Below are positions 53,410 to 63,019 of a DNA stretch of 64,000 nt, in pieces. Each line of letters starts with the position of its first letter. Positions within the stretch are counted from its first letter, which is position 1. Where the stretch lies: the NCBI RefSeq assembly GCF_000755165.1, contig NC_025879.1, positions 1,279,123 through 1,343,122 of the forward strand. The letters run 5' to 3'. This DNA is from Leishmania panamensis (taxonomy: Eukaryota; Euglenozoa; Kinetoplastea; Trypanosomatida; Trypanosomatidae). The position numbers were made by a program, and so were the translations under genes. The notes beneath the pieces were generated by a model. That model did no database searches. It worked only from the letters and a program-made list of their open reading frames with translations, and was not told the origin of the DNA.

Positions 53410-53683
53410 AGAAGACTGTATGGAGTCACCTGTGGGGAGGGAAATGGGGGTGGGGTATTGAAAGCAGCGGAGCAAGTAAACTCCCACCCCTCTCCCACCC
53501 CCAATGGCAGACCCCTGATACCGGTACCCCTCACGACTTCGTGTCTCTTCTTATTACCATTGTGTGGGCTTGCGTGCGCGGTTGTGGTGCGCGCCCTACG
53601 CAGTGGGCTCGCCGCTGAGCCTCCTCCTTATCCGCATCTCTAACTTGCTTTTTTTCTGATGTGCACACTTTTGCTCTTCTTCC

Positions 53684-53774
53684 ACCCCCCTCCGCTCCTC
53701 CTTCACTCTCTTCCCACCGTCTATGCTGACTGTGATGTTTTCCTCGTCTCCGTCTTCGCCCTCGTCTTGTGTAG
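53684..53774 (+). promoter_or_regulatory. Candidate spliced-leader acceptor for the pseudouridine synthase gene
   Basis: A T/C-rich tract from about 53684 to 53770 precedes AG at 53773-53774, giving a 5' UTR of about 142 nt that contains one short upstream ORF. Confidence 0.45.
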
Positions 53775-53781
53775 CAGTGAG

Positions 53782-53850
53782 ATGACCACAAAGCCACCGA
53801 GCGCACAAAACACGCGTGAGGACGAAAGACCTCCTTCACTGACGTTGTGA
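53782..53850 (+). promoter_or_regulatory. Upstream ORF, 22 codons, in PUS7 5' UTR
   Basis: An ATG at 53782 opens a 22-codon frame ending in TGA at 53848-53850, 66 nt before the main ATG. It lies downstream of the best predicted splice acceptor, so it would be in the mature 5' UTR and could dampen translation of the synthase. Use is not shown. Confidence 0.4.
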
Positions 53851-53916
53851 AGGGGTTAGACACGCAGTGACATAGTTGCTCCCTTTCTTGTCCTGCTTTT
53901 CCCCAACCTGACGGCG

Positions 53917-56745
53917 ATGCTACGCGCCTGTGGTATCACCGCATTTCTCACGCCCTTGCCTCCCCTTACACTTTCGTCGACACCGTGCTCGGATGGCGCT
54001 CGGCTGAGTGCTGAGGCGACAGACCTCGTCACGACACCGGTAGGGTGCGCCGCCGGTGATCTCAAGAACGTACCAGAAGACTTTGTGGTGGTGGAGGTGG
54101 ATCCGACAGGGCAGCGCACCGATGCAGAGGACTACAACTTTTTATCTGTGAGCCCATCAAGTCCACGATCCTGCGGTGCTGATGACCCGGTCGATAGGGG
54201 AGCCAAAGAGAACACCTTTTCCAGAGAGGAAGCTGCTCTCAGGTTACTACCACCCGTGTTGTCTCCGCAAGTCAAGCAGCCGGGGACAGGCTCGCGCTCT
54301 ATGCAGGCACTGCGAGACATGCTGACCGAACGCACCCCAGAACTGCAGCGCTACTTCGGGACTGTCGCCGAGATGGAGACGCGTGTGTCATCTGCCTTCA
54401 CTCAAACGACACTCTCCCTGCTTCTTCGAGACATTCGCGCCGCTGCTCAGGGCAGCTCAACAGTGCAACACGATGCGGGGTCGACTACATCTTGTGCTGT
54501 AGCGGCGAGTCTGCCGTGGTGGAGAACGCCTGCGCTAACGCTCGGCCACTTCGCAGAGAAGCGAGAACGGCAGCTGGTGCACTTAATGGTGCGCTGGCGC
54601 TTTCCACACCTCCGCTCCTGCGCCGACGCACCGTCGCCGCCGTGTGCCACGGACGCTCTCTTGTCAGGAGGTAATAACGCCTCTGTGATTTCGTGCTCCG
54701 TGGACTTGCATTATGTATTGTTTTGCGCAACGCTTGGGAATGACGCAGGGCTGTGCATAGCAAGATGGTCAGTGGAAGCGCAGACAGCCCGCCAGGCGGG
54801 GAGCTTGAGTGACGAGATCCGCGCAGAGCTGCGTGAGTTCTTTAGCAAGGATGACAGTGAAGCTTGGTCTCCTTCTAGAGCGCGCATGAGTGCTGCAGCG
54901 AAGGGGGTCTGCTGCACCTCTTTCGATTCCCTGGCTGAAGCTATGCGACGGCAGCCACCGCATGAGGCAGTAATGAGCGCCGCCGCGGAGTCGATACCGC
55001 TGGTTTCTAACAAGGATGTTCGGCGCCAGGTGCACGAGCTGCTTCGCCGCTTCTACCCGTTTGTGAGTTGCTACGTACGCGAGGGACGTGTGACCCTGCG
55101 CTATCGCACCCCACCAGACGATAGCAGCAGCAGCAGCGGCAGAGACAAGAAGCTGACGAACAGTTCAACTGCGCGTCCAGTGAGCAGCACTGGCCCTGGT
55201 GGTGGGGCTCGGCGCACCCGTGCCGAAATGGAGGACAACTCAGAAGACGCGTTGTCCTTGCTGGCTGCACCGGTGCTCCTTAGCGCCACTCCGGCATACG
55301 TACACATCGTTGTAAGGAAGCGGAACTTGGACACAGCGGAGATGCGCCAGTTGCTGGCCGAGTACTTCGCCGTGAAGGACGGCTTCGTCTGCGTTGCAGG
55401 CATGAAGGATAAAAAGGCGGTGTCGGTGCAGAGGTGCTCTGTCCCTGTGGTCACCACAGGCGAGGCGCAGCGTCGCATACGTGCGCTCCTGACGAGCACG
55501 GCAGCTTTCCAACCCGTCACGCTGCGCTGGCCGGCAGACCCGCAGCAAAGCTATGCCGTGCTCCTTCGTGCGAGTGCCTCTAGCGCACCAGTGCATCTCG
55601 GGCAGCTCTCTGGAAACTGGTTCTCGCTGCGCGTTCGAAACGTGCGCTGGGCCGGCGAAGCAGATCTGAAGAGATGGGCAGCGCCACCACAGACGACCAC
55701 ACTTGAACACACGCCGCCGCCGCCCTTCGAGAACGCGCAGCAGAGACGGGAGCTCCGAGCAGCCCTTCAGCATCGCTTCGCGAGGTGCGCAGAGGTGGGC
55801 TTCATCAACTACTTTGGTCAACAGCGCTTTAGTGAGACGATCGAGCGCGTTGATGATCACACCGGCGTTCACCTCTTCGCCGGCAGGTGGGTAGTAGCAG
55901 TCCGAAGTCTGTATCGTGCGTGCCTCGATGTTTACAATGCATTCCCTGACAAGATGGAGGCGCGCTTCGTGTCAGGCAACTCGCGCGATGCGCAGGTCAT
56001 GACGCACGCTCTACGGCAAGCCTATCGCATGTACTTCTCCGAGTATCCGCTCAGCAGTGCTGATGTTCAGAAGGAGAGTGATGTGTGGACGCGTCTCTGC
56101 GAGAAGGCCATCACGGAGGGCGTGCCATTCTACCTCAGAGCCCTGTGGGTGCACGCAGGACAGAGTGTTTTCTTCAACCTCGTTGCCTCCTATGTGGTCT
56201 CCAGGGGCATGGCAAGTGCAGCAGCAGCATCCCGCCAGAACGACTGCGGTGACCATCAGGCCGCTACCTCAGCGGCCTGCACAAACCCTGGCAGCAGCCC
56301 ATCCGAGCGAGCATTCGCGCCGCTCTCACTTGACGTCCTTGCGAGCGTGCAGCTGCCGCTTGGCGGCTACTACGTGGATCGAGTCGTGGCGGACAGCACT
56401 CACCTCAGCGACTCCTCGTCGGCCGTTTTATGGACGCAGTGGAAAGATGCAGCCATCCAGCACACCTTACAGGAGCTTCGATGGACCTTGGCGCAAGCGT
56501 TTGAGCAGCGCCGCGTGGCTGGGGTGCCGGTGCCTGGTTCGTGGCGCGCACTAGTTGCACGTCCTACTGATGCTTCTCTGGACTGGGAAGCAGAAGCGAG
56601 CGCCGAGGCGCAGCAAGGCGTCTGCCTCGATTGTGGCGCGGGCGAAGTGTACCACTCCGTGATGCGGCTTTCCTTTGTATTGCCCTCGTCATGCTACGCC
56701 ACCGTCTTCCTGCGAGAGGTGCTGGGGTGCGACAAGTGGTGGTAA
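53917..56745 (+). CDS. PUS7: TruD/Pus7-family tRNA pseudouridine synthase, 942 aa
   Basis: This enzyme isomerises uridine to pseudouridine in RNA; Pus7 modifies U13 of tRNAs and sites in other RNAs. Family signatures are clear: VAGMKDKKAVSVQ with the catalytic aspartate D498, LSGNWFSLRVRNV in place of the GNxFxIxLR strand, and INYFGQQRF at 630-638, the NYFGxQRFG motif. A late LPLGGYYV segment corresponds to the conserved P/L-G-x tail of the family's insertion domain. At 942 aa it is longer than yeast Pus7 (676 aa), owing to a long N-terminal part and low-complexity insertions, for example the Ser-rich stretch near 405-435. The ATG at 53917 starts a short hydrophobic N-terminus (MLRACGITAFLTPL) that might target mitochondria. 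An upstream ORF lies in the 5' UTR. Confidence 0.93.
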   Translation: MLRACGITAFLTPLPPLTLSSTPCSDGARLSAEATDLVTTPVGCAAGDLKNVPEDFVVVEVDPTGQRTDAEDYNFLSVSPSSPRSCGADDPVDRGAKENTFSREEAALRLLPPVLSPQVKQPGTGSRSMQALRDMLTERTPELQRYFGTVAEMETRVSSAFTQTTLSLLLRDIRAAAQGSSTVQHDAGSTTSCAVAASLPWWRTPALTLGHFAEKRERQLVHLMVRWRFPHLRSCADAPSPPCATDALLSGGNNASVISCSVDLHYVLFCATLGNDAGLCIARWSVEAQTARQAGSLSDEIRAELREFFSKDDSEAWSPSRARMSAAAKGVCCTSFDSLAEAMRRQPPHEAVMSAAAESIPLVSNKDVRRQVHELLRRFYPFVSCYVREGRVTLRYRTPPDDSSSSSGRDKKLTNSSTARPVSSTGPGGGARRTRAEMEDNSEDALSLLAAPVLLSATPAYVHIVVRKRNLDTAEMRQLLAEYFAVKDGFVCVAGMKDKKAVSVQRCSVPVVTTGEAQRRIRALLTSTAAFQPVTLRWPADPQQSYAVLLRASASSAPVHLGQLSGNWFSLRVRNVRWAGEADLKRWAAPPQTTTLEHTPPPPFENAQQRRELRAALQHRFARCAEVGFINYFGQQRFSETIERVDDHTGVHLFAGRWVVAVRSLYRACLDVYNAFPDKMEARFVSGNSRDAQVMTHALRQAYRMYFSEYPLSSADVQKESDVWTRLCEKAITEGVPFYLRALWVHAGQSVFFNLVASYVVSRGMASAAAASRQNDCGDHQAATSAACTNPGSSPSERAFAPLSLDVLASVQLPLGGYYVDRVVADSTHLSDSSSAVLWTQWKDAAIQHTLQELRWTLAQAFEQRRVAGVPVPGSWRALVARPTDASLDWEAEASAEAQQGVCLDCGAGEVYHSVMRLSFVLPSSCYATVFLREVLGCDKWW

Positions 56746-57935
56746 TCACCTGCATCCTGGCTTCTACCAACGCGACAGGGAAGAACACATGAAGGCACAA
56801 AGTGGGTCGAGGGGCACATGCACGGGTCTACGAAGAACGTTGAAGGGGATCGTCACTACTTTTCTGTAAACCCTATCCGCCATCCACGCATGGGCACACT
56901 ACTTTGGTGCTGGAAGGCGTGTGCTGATCTTCAGTGATGTGCATCGCTCTCGCTTTCCTTCTCCTCCTTTCTCTTGAACTTTGCTCTCTCCACCACGCTT
57001 CCTGCTGTCGTTCCAGGATCTGGTGTCAGCACTGCCGGCGTTGCTGGGGTGGATATGTGGCTGAGCCGCGGATGGAGTGAGTGGTTGAGGGAAAGTGCCG
57101 TGGTGCCATCCTGCAACGACATACCCCCTCTACGGCGCTTTGCTGACTGTTCTACTGTTTTTTTACCTCATTCGCTTAACCTTTTCATTTCTCCTGTCCA
57201 TCCCCGCCCCCGACAGACAGACACACGTACATCGACGTAGATTAAACTCTTCCCGGTACCGCACAGAGGACTGAGTCCTCCTGTGCAGTTAATCCCCCTT
57301 TGCCTCGCTTTCTTCTGTCATTAGACACTGCGATCTGCTCCGCCCCCTTCGCCTCCCCCCTTGTCATTGAAGCAGCATGGACACTGCTTGCCTCGGTTGT
57401 TGTTCTCTTCTTCATCTTGATCGATTTGCGAGAGGGACAAAGTTGCCTGCGCTTGGCACACCGAGTCAGTGGCCCAGCCATTTTGAGGAAGGGGGGAGTT
57501 GAGCCCATTCGTGGCGTGTGTGCGCCGTTGCCGAATCACGTCTGAAGGGCAAGGGCGTTTTGCCAAGAATTAATTATACGCGTCAAAACCTCCTTGTGCG
57601 CGTGCCAGGTGTGCATCGCTTCTCTTATCGACGCCTGTTTTGGTGCCTTTGAGGTGTGCACATCGGCTTGAATTGTTTTCCTTTGGTGTGCGTTTTCCCT
57701 TTCCTTCTTCTCCGCTTGTACGCACCAACACAGATGAGCCGGGAGAAAGGGTGAGCAGGTGATTTGCTCCGCACTCTCCTCCTCTTGCACAACATCATTG
57801 AGCAGCTCCACGCCCCCTTCCCCCCTACACACACACCCACACCGGTGCATTTCTGTTGCCCTCTACTCTCCATTCGCCTCCCTCTCTCCTCTTTTCCCTC
57901 TCGACGCACCCCGTGAGGTAGCGCAGACGTGCAGG
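56746..57935 (+). other. Intergenic spacer, PUS7 to MYND gene
   Basis: No gene is seen. A compact imperfect hairpin lies at 57261-57286, where GCACAGAGGAC pairs with GTCCTCCTGTGC with one bulged base. T/C-rich DNA at about 57850-57902 leads to the probable acceptor for the next gene. Confidence 0.65.
57850..57917 (+). promoter_or_regulatory. Candidate spliced-leader acceptor for the MYND gene
   Basis: A pyrimidine-rich tract from about 57850 to 57902 is followed by AG at 57916-57917, 18 nt before the ATG at 57936. This supports 57936 over the longer GTG-initiated frame from 57759, most of which is encoded by the tract itself. Confidence 0.5.
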
Positions 57936-59738
57936 ATGGATGTAGGACGCGAGGGCCACTCGGGCCTTTATACCATGCACTTCTCCACAGTGTTCCCAGT
58001 GGAGAAGGCGTCACAGGAGAAGGCAAGCAGCACCGCGACGAACTTGTCCTTCTCATCCTCGCCACCGGTACCGGCGTCCTCCGAGGAGGTCAAGCCTAGC
58101 GCGAGCGGCACCCCGGGCTGCTCTCTCTCCCAGTTCAGCCAATGGCACATGCTGATCCGCGTGGACGTGGAGAACGAAATGTTCTTTGTGAAAGGTGACG
58201 CCAAGGTGTTCTCGCCAACGCCTTCGCTGACCAGCGGGATGGCGCGCGGCATCAACCGCGATGGCACACCCACGCAGAGCTCGACGTCGCCGGACGGCAT
58301 CCCGATTGTGCCTGTGCATCAGAAGGATCGGCGGTGCAGTGTTTCTATTGGGAGCTACTATCGTCAAGTCGAGGGCCTCGAGGCTGCAGGGACAGCACCG
58401 TCGTCATCCATGCTCGGTTTGGAGGTGCGGATGCCACGACTGGAGGCGGCTGTGTTGGGGATCGCGAGGCCGGAGATGCTGACGGACGTCGTGCTGAACT
58501 GCTCAGGACACAAGTCCTGCGGGTGGTACATGGGCGCAGTAACGGTGACGGCGGAAGGGAAGGCGGTAGTGACGCCGCAGACGATTCGGTTCCTACTGAA
58601 GCCCTTCTACGGTCACCGATGCGCGCAGTGCCTCGACCCTGTCTACGCCATCGGCTACACGTGCGAGCACTGCCAGGTGCCCCACTACTGCTCTCGGGAA
58701 TGCATGAATTCGCACATGAAGCGGCATCACAAGCTCCTGTGTCCGCTGTTGTATGAGAAGTACCGCTGCCAGTCTGGGGAGGTGGTGACGGAGGTGCCGG
58801 ATGGGTCGGCACTCGTGGCGTGGTGGCGCTGCCTCGAACACGGCACCTTTAGCGTGCTGGTGGACCCCAACAACTCTCTCGGCTACGCAATTGAGCTGAC
58901 GCTGAACGTGCTCAAATCGACACGGCAGGAGGGCCTGCAGTACCGCCTGGTGTCGTCCACGGCACTGACGTCGTCGCCGCCCCAGGAGGAGGTGGCGCGG
59001 TTCGCCTGTGTGCTGCTGCGCGAGGTGAACCGCAGCGCTATACTGGTGGGCTGTGCGCCGCTCGCGGCGGCTTGCCTCGATTATCTCTACGTCTTCAGCC
59101 CAACCGCCGACTTCGCCATCCAGGCGCATATACTCTTTTTCACCACCTTTCACTGCGAGGACCTCGACGTGCCGATCGACACCTTCGAGGAGTACGTCTC
59201 CTACGCACGTCCCCTCCACGCGCTGGCGTCGCTGCAGATCAACTACGCGCTCAAGAGCACGATTCCGGCAGAGTTCTGGCGTCGTGTGAAGGTTGCGAAG
59301 GACTCTATCGCCTCGCTGCTGGCGGTGACTAACGTCGTGCCCAGCGGCGGAGTGGAGGGAGTGAGAGAGATCATCACAGCACAACAGCGCGACGCACTCA
59401 TGATGCTGTCGCGCATTTTTGTGATGATGGCGGCGCGTGCGCCCGAGAGTGAGTGCCAGCGCTGGCTGGAGCAGGCAGAGCGCTGCCTGAGTCAGTGCCA
59501 GGATGGCCTGGCCGTGCCCAACTCCTGCGAGGTGGATGCGATGATATGCTTCCGCCGTGCAGCCCTCTTGCTTCTCTTCAAGACTGATGCGAAGACGGAG
59601 GAGGCCAAGGTACAGCGGAAAAAAGGTGAGTCGTTCCTAAGGCTGCGTCAAAATCCCTCGATTGACGCCACAAGAATGCAGCAGCAGAATGGCGTGGAAA
59701 AGGGTGAGCAGATCCAGGATGGCGTCATGAAGGCATAG
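57936..59738 (+). CDS. MYND zinc-finger protein, 600 aa
   Basis: The clear domain is a MYND finger at 229-269 with the full ligand set: C229, C232, C243, C246, C252, C256, H264 or H265, and C269. MYND fingers bind short proline-containing peptides in partner proteins. The N-terminal 228 residues do not look like the split SET domain of SMYD methyltransferases and include Ser-rich disorder near 30-65 and 115-160. The C-terminal part (about 290-560) is mainly helical and may form TPR-like repeats, but I see no clean TPR consensus. No signal or membrane segment is evident. The frame is open from a GTG at 57759, but the extra 59 codons translate a pyrimidine tract; the ATG at 57936 follows a good acceptor. 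It is probably a cytosolic or nuclear adaptor. Confidence 0.9.
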   Translation: MDVGREGHSGLYTMHFSTVFPVEKASQEKASSTATNLSFSSSPPVPASSEEVKPSASGTPGCSLSQFSQWHMLIRVDVENEMFFVKGDAKVFSPTPSLTSGMARGINRDGTPTQSSTSPDGIPIVPVHQKDRRCSVSIGSYYRQVEGLEAAGTAPSSSMLGLEVRMPRLEAAVLGIARPEMLTDVVLNCSGHKSCGWYMGAVTVTAEGKAVVTPQTIRFLLKPFYGHRCAQCLDPVYAIGYTCEHCQVPHYCSRECMNSHMKRHHKLLCPLLYEKYRCQSGEVVTEVPDGSALVAWWRCLEHGTFSVLVDPNNSLGYAIELTLNVLKSTRQEGLQYRLVSSTALTSSPPQEEVARFACVLLREVNRSAILVGCAPLAAACLDYLYVFSPTADFAIQAHILFFTTFHCEDLDVPIDTFEEYVSYARPLHALASLQINYALKSTIPAEFWRRVKVAKDSIASLLAVTNVVPSGGVEGVREIITAQQRDALMMLSRIFVMMAARAPESECQRWLEQAERCLSQCQDGLAVPNSCEVDAMICFRRAALLLLFKTDAKTEEAKVQRKKGESFLRLRQNPSIDATRMQQQNGVEKGEQIQDGVMKA

Positions 59739-62700
59739 GCGAGTCTAGCTAAAGAGAACGGTGGACGGGGATATGGAGGCTGGCGTTGACCAATGGGTGA
59801 CCTATCCAAAGAGAAGTGCATGGGCGGCGGCGAGGAAGAGAGGAGGGCAGCCGGCAGCAAAGGGCAACCAGCTATGCACGGATTGGGCGCAATGGATGAG
59901 GTGCGGTCAGGTGAGATGAATGACGAGGAAATTCGCCCCACACCCTCCTTCACCAGATTTGTCTGCACAGGCGACTTGTACGACCGATCTGTTTCCCCAC
60001 ATTTTCTTCTCTTGCCTCCCTTGTCTCTTCTCAATCTTCAGCTTGCACCTGAGTCTCTCGCCATATCTGCTCCTTTTACTCTCTGACTGGTGAGATTGTG
60101 TCGTGCCTCTTGCGAGTTCTGTGCGCCGGCGTTCACCTCGAACAGAGGCGGATGGTAGGGGTGTGAGGGGGGAGGGCGGAGAACGCTCTAGGCGGCAGGT
60201 GTTCTCCCTTACTCTTCCTCCTTTGCTATATAGTTTTTCGTGTGTTCACACTGCGTTGGTGGTGTTGGTGGCCGTTGGCGATTGTGCTCGTGAGCTGAAG
60301 AGCGCGCGGCTTTGTATAGGTGTGTGTTGAGGGGGCGAGTGAAATGTAAGAGGGAGGGCTGGTAGGCTACAGTGCGTAGAGCTCTGTGCCCCAGGACCGG
60401 ATAGGGAGAGGGGAGCGGGAAAAGTGGTGGTGTGAGAGGGAGAGGAGGCACAGAAATGGAGCCCACGAGCGCGGAGGGGGGGGCTGGGTAGGAGAGCCTT
60501 GTGCATTTTTTGTTGAGCGAAGGGGGGCAACTGAATACAGGCGGAGATGGGTGCGGAGATACCTCGACGCACCCACATGCAGCCTTGTAGGCCTCTTATT
60601 TTTCTCGTTCCGTTGTGTCTCACAACGGACCTCTACCGGGGTCGGTCTGCGAGCGTGTGTGTGTGTGTGGTGATGTGCGCTCCCGCTAACTCGGGGATAG
60701 CCCTCGCCACGTACATCGGGTGGACTTCAGAGAGCACTCGCGTCATTTGTTTTTTTTTCTCCGCTTCATGATCTCCACCTTCTCCCCGCCCTCTTCCAAC
60801 TATGTTGGGCACTTCTTCGCACTCCTGCCCTCTTTCCCTCCGCCTCTTCTCTCCCGCTCGTCTTCTTTCTTTGCGCATCTCAGTCCGCGCACACCCAGTG
60901 CGTTGTCTGTTGCTCTTGCTTCTCTTTTATTCCCGTCGCCTGTGTGTGGTTGTGTGTGATTGTGTGTGTAAGGAGTTTGTTTATTCTCACACTGGTCTTG
61001 GTTGTCTAGCTAAGTGCCACCTTTAAACAGCAAAGAAGAGAGACCCTGCACCGTGCAGTCGTGCCTGTTTCACCCTATCCCCCCCTTCTCTCTTGCCTTG
61101 TGAAGTGCACGTGTGTGCACATACGCATGTTTGTCTCTGTGCTTCTCTGCCAGTCTTCTCTCTCTCTCTCTCTCCACCTTCGTCCTAAAAAGGCCAAACG
61201 AAAAACAAAACACGAGGAGTTACAGCGCACGCTACAAGAGCTGCGAAGTCGTCCTAATACCCATCTCCATCGCTCTACCTAGCCAGTGCCTCACAAGCTG
61301 AATGCCGACTATCACGCAGCGGCTATTCCCGGTTCCCCCTTCGAGTGACGATGAAGTCGAGCAAGAAGAAGGGGTGGTTGGACCGAGGTGTAGCCTCTCT
61401 CTCTCTCTTTACCGCTTGTATACCTCACATCCCTTACTTTCTCTTTCTCTCTGCGTGCCTTTGCATATGCGAAGGCAATGCTAAACTCTTCGGCCTCACC
61501 TGAGTTCTCTTCCCTACCTCGCCTCTTGAGTGAAGTTCTCGGGTAGGGGCAAGCGGTGCGAGGGCGGGGCTGGTCGTGAGTCGGTGAAAGGCGAGTTGGC
61601 TGCATCATCAATCTAGCAGCGACTGCTGCAGTCTTGACCTCCTTCAAGCATACAGGCACACATATGGTTTCATCGATACCTCATTTAAGTTCAGCGACAA
61701 AATGCCTGGGCTCGTGCCTTACTCACTCTCTCCTCCCTCCCCGTCGACCTCCGTGTGTCCCATTCTTTTCGCCTTTGCTCGCTCCGTATACATTGGCTTA
61801 CTTGCTGCTCGAATTCACCTTGCGCCTGGCGCACGCGCACCCACACACACACCCACATGCATATCCATTCATGCAGGCACACTGGCGACTGTACCTGCCC
61901 TGCTCTTTTTGTTTTCGTTTCTGCCCCTGTCAATCTGAGGGCCGGCATCCACTTGTTCCTCTACCCCCAGCAGGCACCAGCTCAGCGATTCCGCCTAACG
62001 ACTCTCTATGTAGTGCGCGCTGTTGCTCTTCTCGCTGCTCTTTTGCTCTCGCATTCTCACTCCCCATTTTTTCTAGGTTGTCTCTCTCCCCCCTCTCTCT
62101 TGCAGTGCATGGTCGCCTTGGACAGTGGCTGCAGACGTTCATCGACGGGCCCCTGTCCTACTATCTCCTCGACTTGAGCACCTTCTTGTTCCTCCTCCAC
62201 AGCCTGTCAGTGAGACGTCATTGCCGTTTGAAAGACGAAGAGAAGGAGAACTATTTCTGCCTCTTTTCTTCAGGGGGTTTTGATCTCGTACCTGCGCTCT
62301 CTCTCTCTCGGGTGTTTGTGTGTTGATATTGCCGGCCCGCAATTCCAGAGGCTCAGAGTTAGCGAGAAACGCCGGTGCCGCGCGCAAGCGCTTATTTTGA
62401 CCCCCTTTTTTTTTTTTGCGCACCTCGCGAGGCTTCTTTGCTCAGCTGCTCTTTAGCGTTTTTCACTGTCGCACTGCCGTTTGCCATCCCGCATGGGCCC
62501 CCTGTCCCATCACTGCTCGTGTGTTGGAGTCAGCCCCATCCATTCGAACCCCCGCTTACATCTCTTCCAGGCAAGACAGGAGCGCCGGAAAGATGTAGAA
62601 CCCGTCATTCTCGTGAACACCGAGCAGAAGACCTACATGCCATCTCTAATGACCACCTTGAGTCATAAGTCTCGGTGTCAGCGGCACGGTTGCCCACACT

Positions 62701-63019
62701 CGCCGCATGGGATGATCTCACTATACGTATGGTACGGGTCATCAAGCCGATTCTCGTCTCTCTACCTTCCCTCTTTTCCCCACACCTTCTACTCTCTCAC
62801 GCCGGCGAAGGAAGCTAAGCCCTCTTCTTCCAAAAAAAATTTCCTCTGTGGATCTTGTTTCCGCATGGGGCGTTTCTTCCGTTGCTTGCACTTTTTCTAG
62901 TAGTGCCTCTTTCTGCGGTCAGGAGGTGCTTTGGACCACTTTGTTCGTGGCCCACTCCCTTGCTTAGATTGACTACCAACTTGCTTTCCCTCCATCTCTT
63001 TCTCCTGCCATTACTCTCA
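59739..63019 (+). other. 3.3-kb spacer before the last gene
   Basis: No convincing gene is seen. A 60-codon ATG frame at 61302-61484 starts with protein-like sequence (MPTITQRLFPVPPSSDDEVE) but then runs into a TC tract. A 230-codon frame at 61634-62326 is translated T/C-rich DNA. TC repeats lie near 61154-61175 and 61400-61412, and a T/A-rich part near 62404-62420. The AG nearest to the last gene's start is at 62966-62967. Confidence 0.6.

Larger units (their letters stand above)
53084..53916 (+). other. Intergenic spacer with G-rich motif and PUS7 5' UTR
   Basis: No gene is seen. G-runs lie at 53387-53409 and 53434-53456. The latter pairs partly with a C-rich run near 53490-53505. A pyrimidine tract follows at about 53684-53770, then AG at 53773-53774 and a short upstream ORF (53782-53850). 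Confidence 0.65.

Noticed and set aside
57759..57935. N-terminal extension of the MYND protein
   Set aside because: It begins with GTG, is encoded by T/C-rich DNA and lies upstream of the probable splice acceptor at 57916-57917.
61634..62326. 230-codon frame before the last gene
   Set aside because: It is low-complexity translation of T/C tracts and starts within spacer DNA, with no domain.
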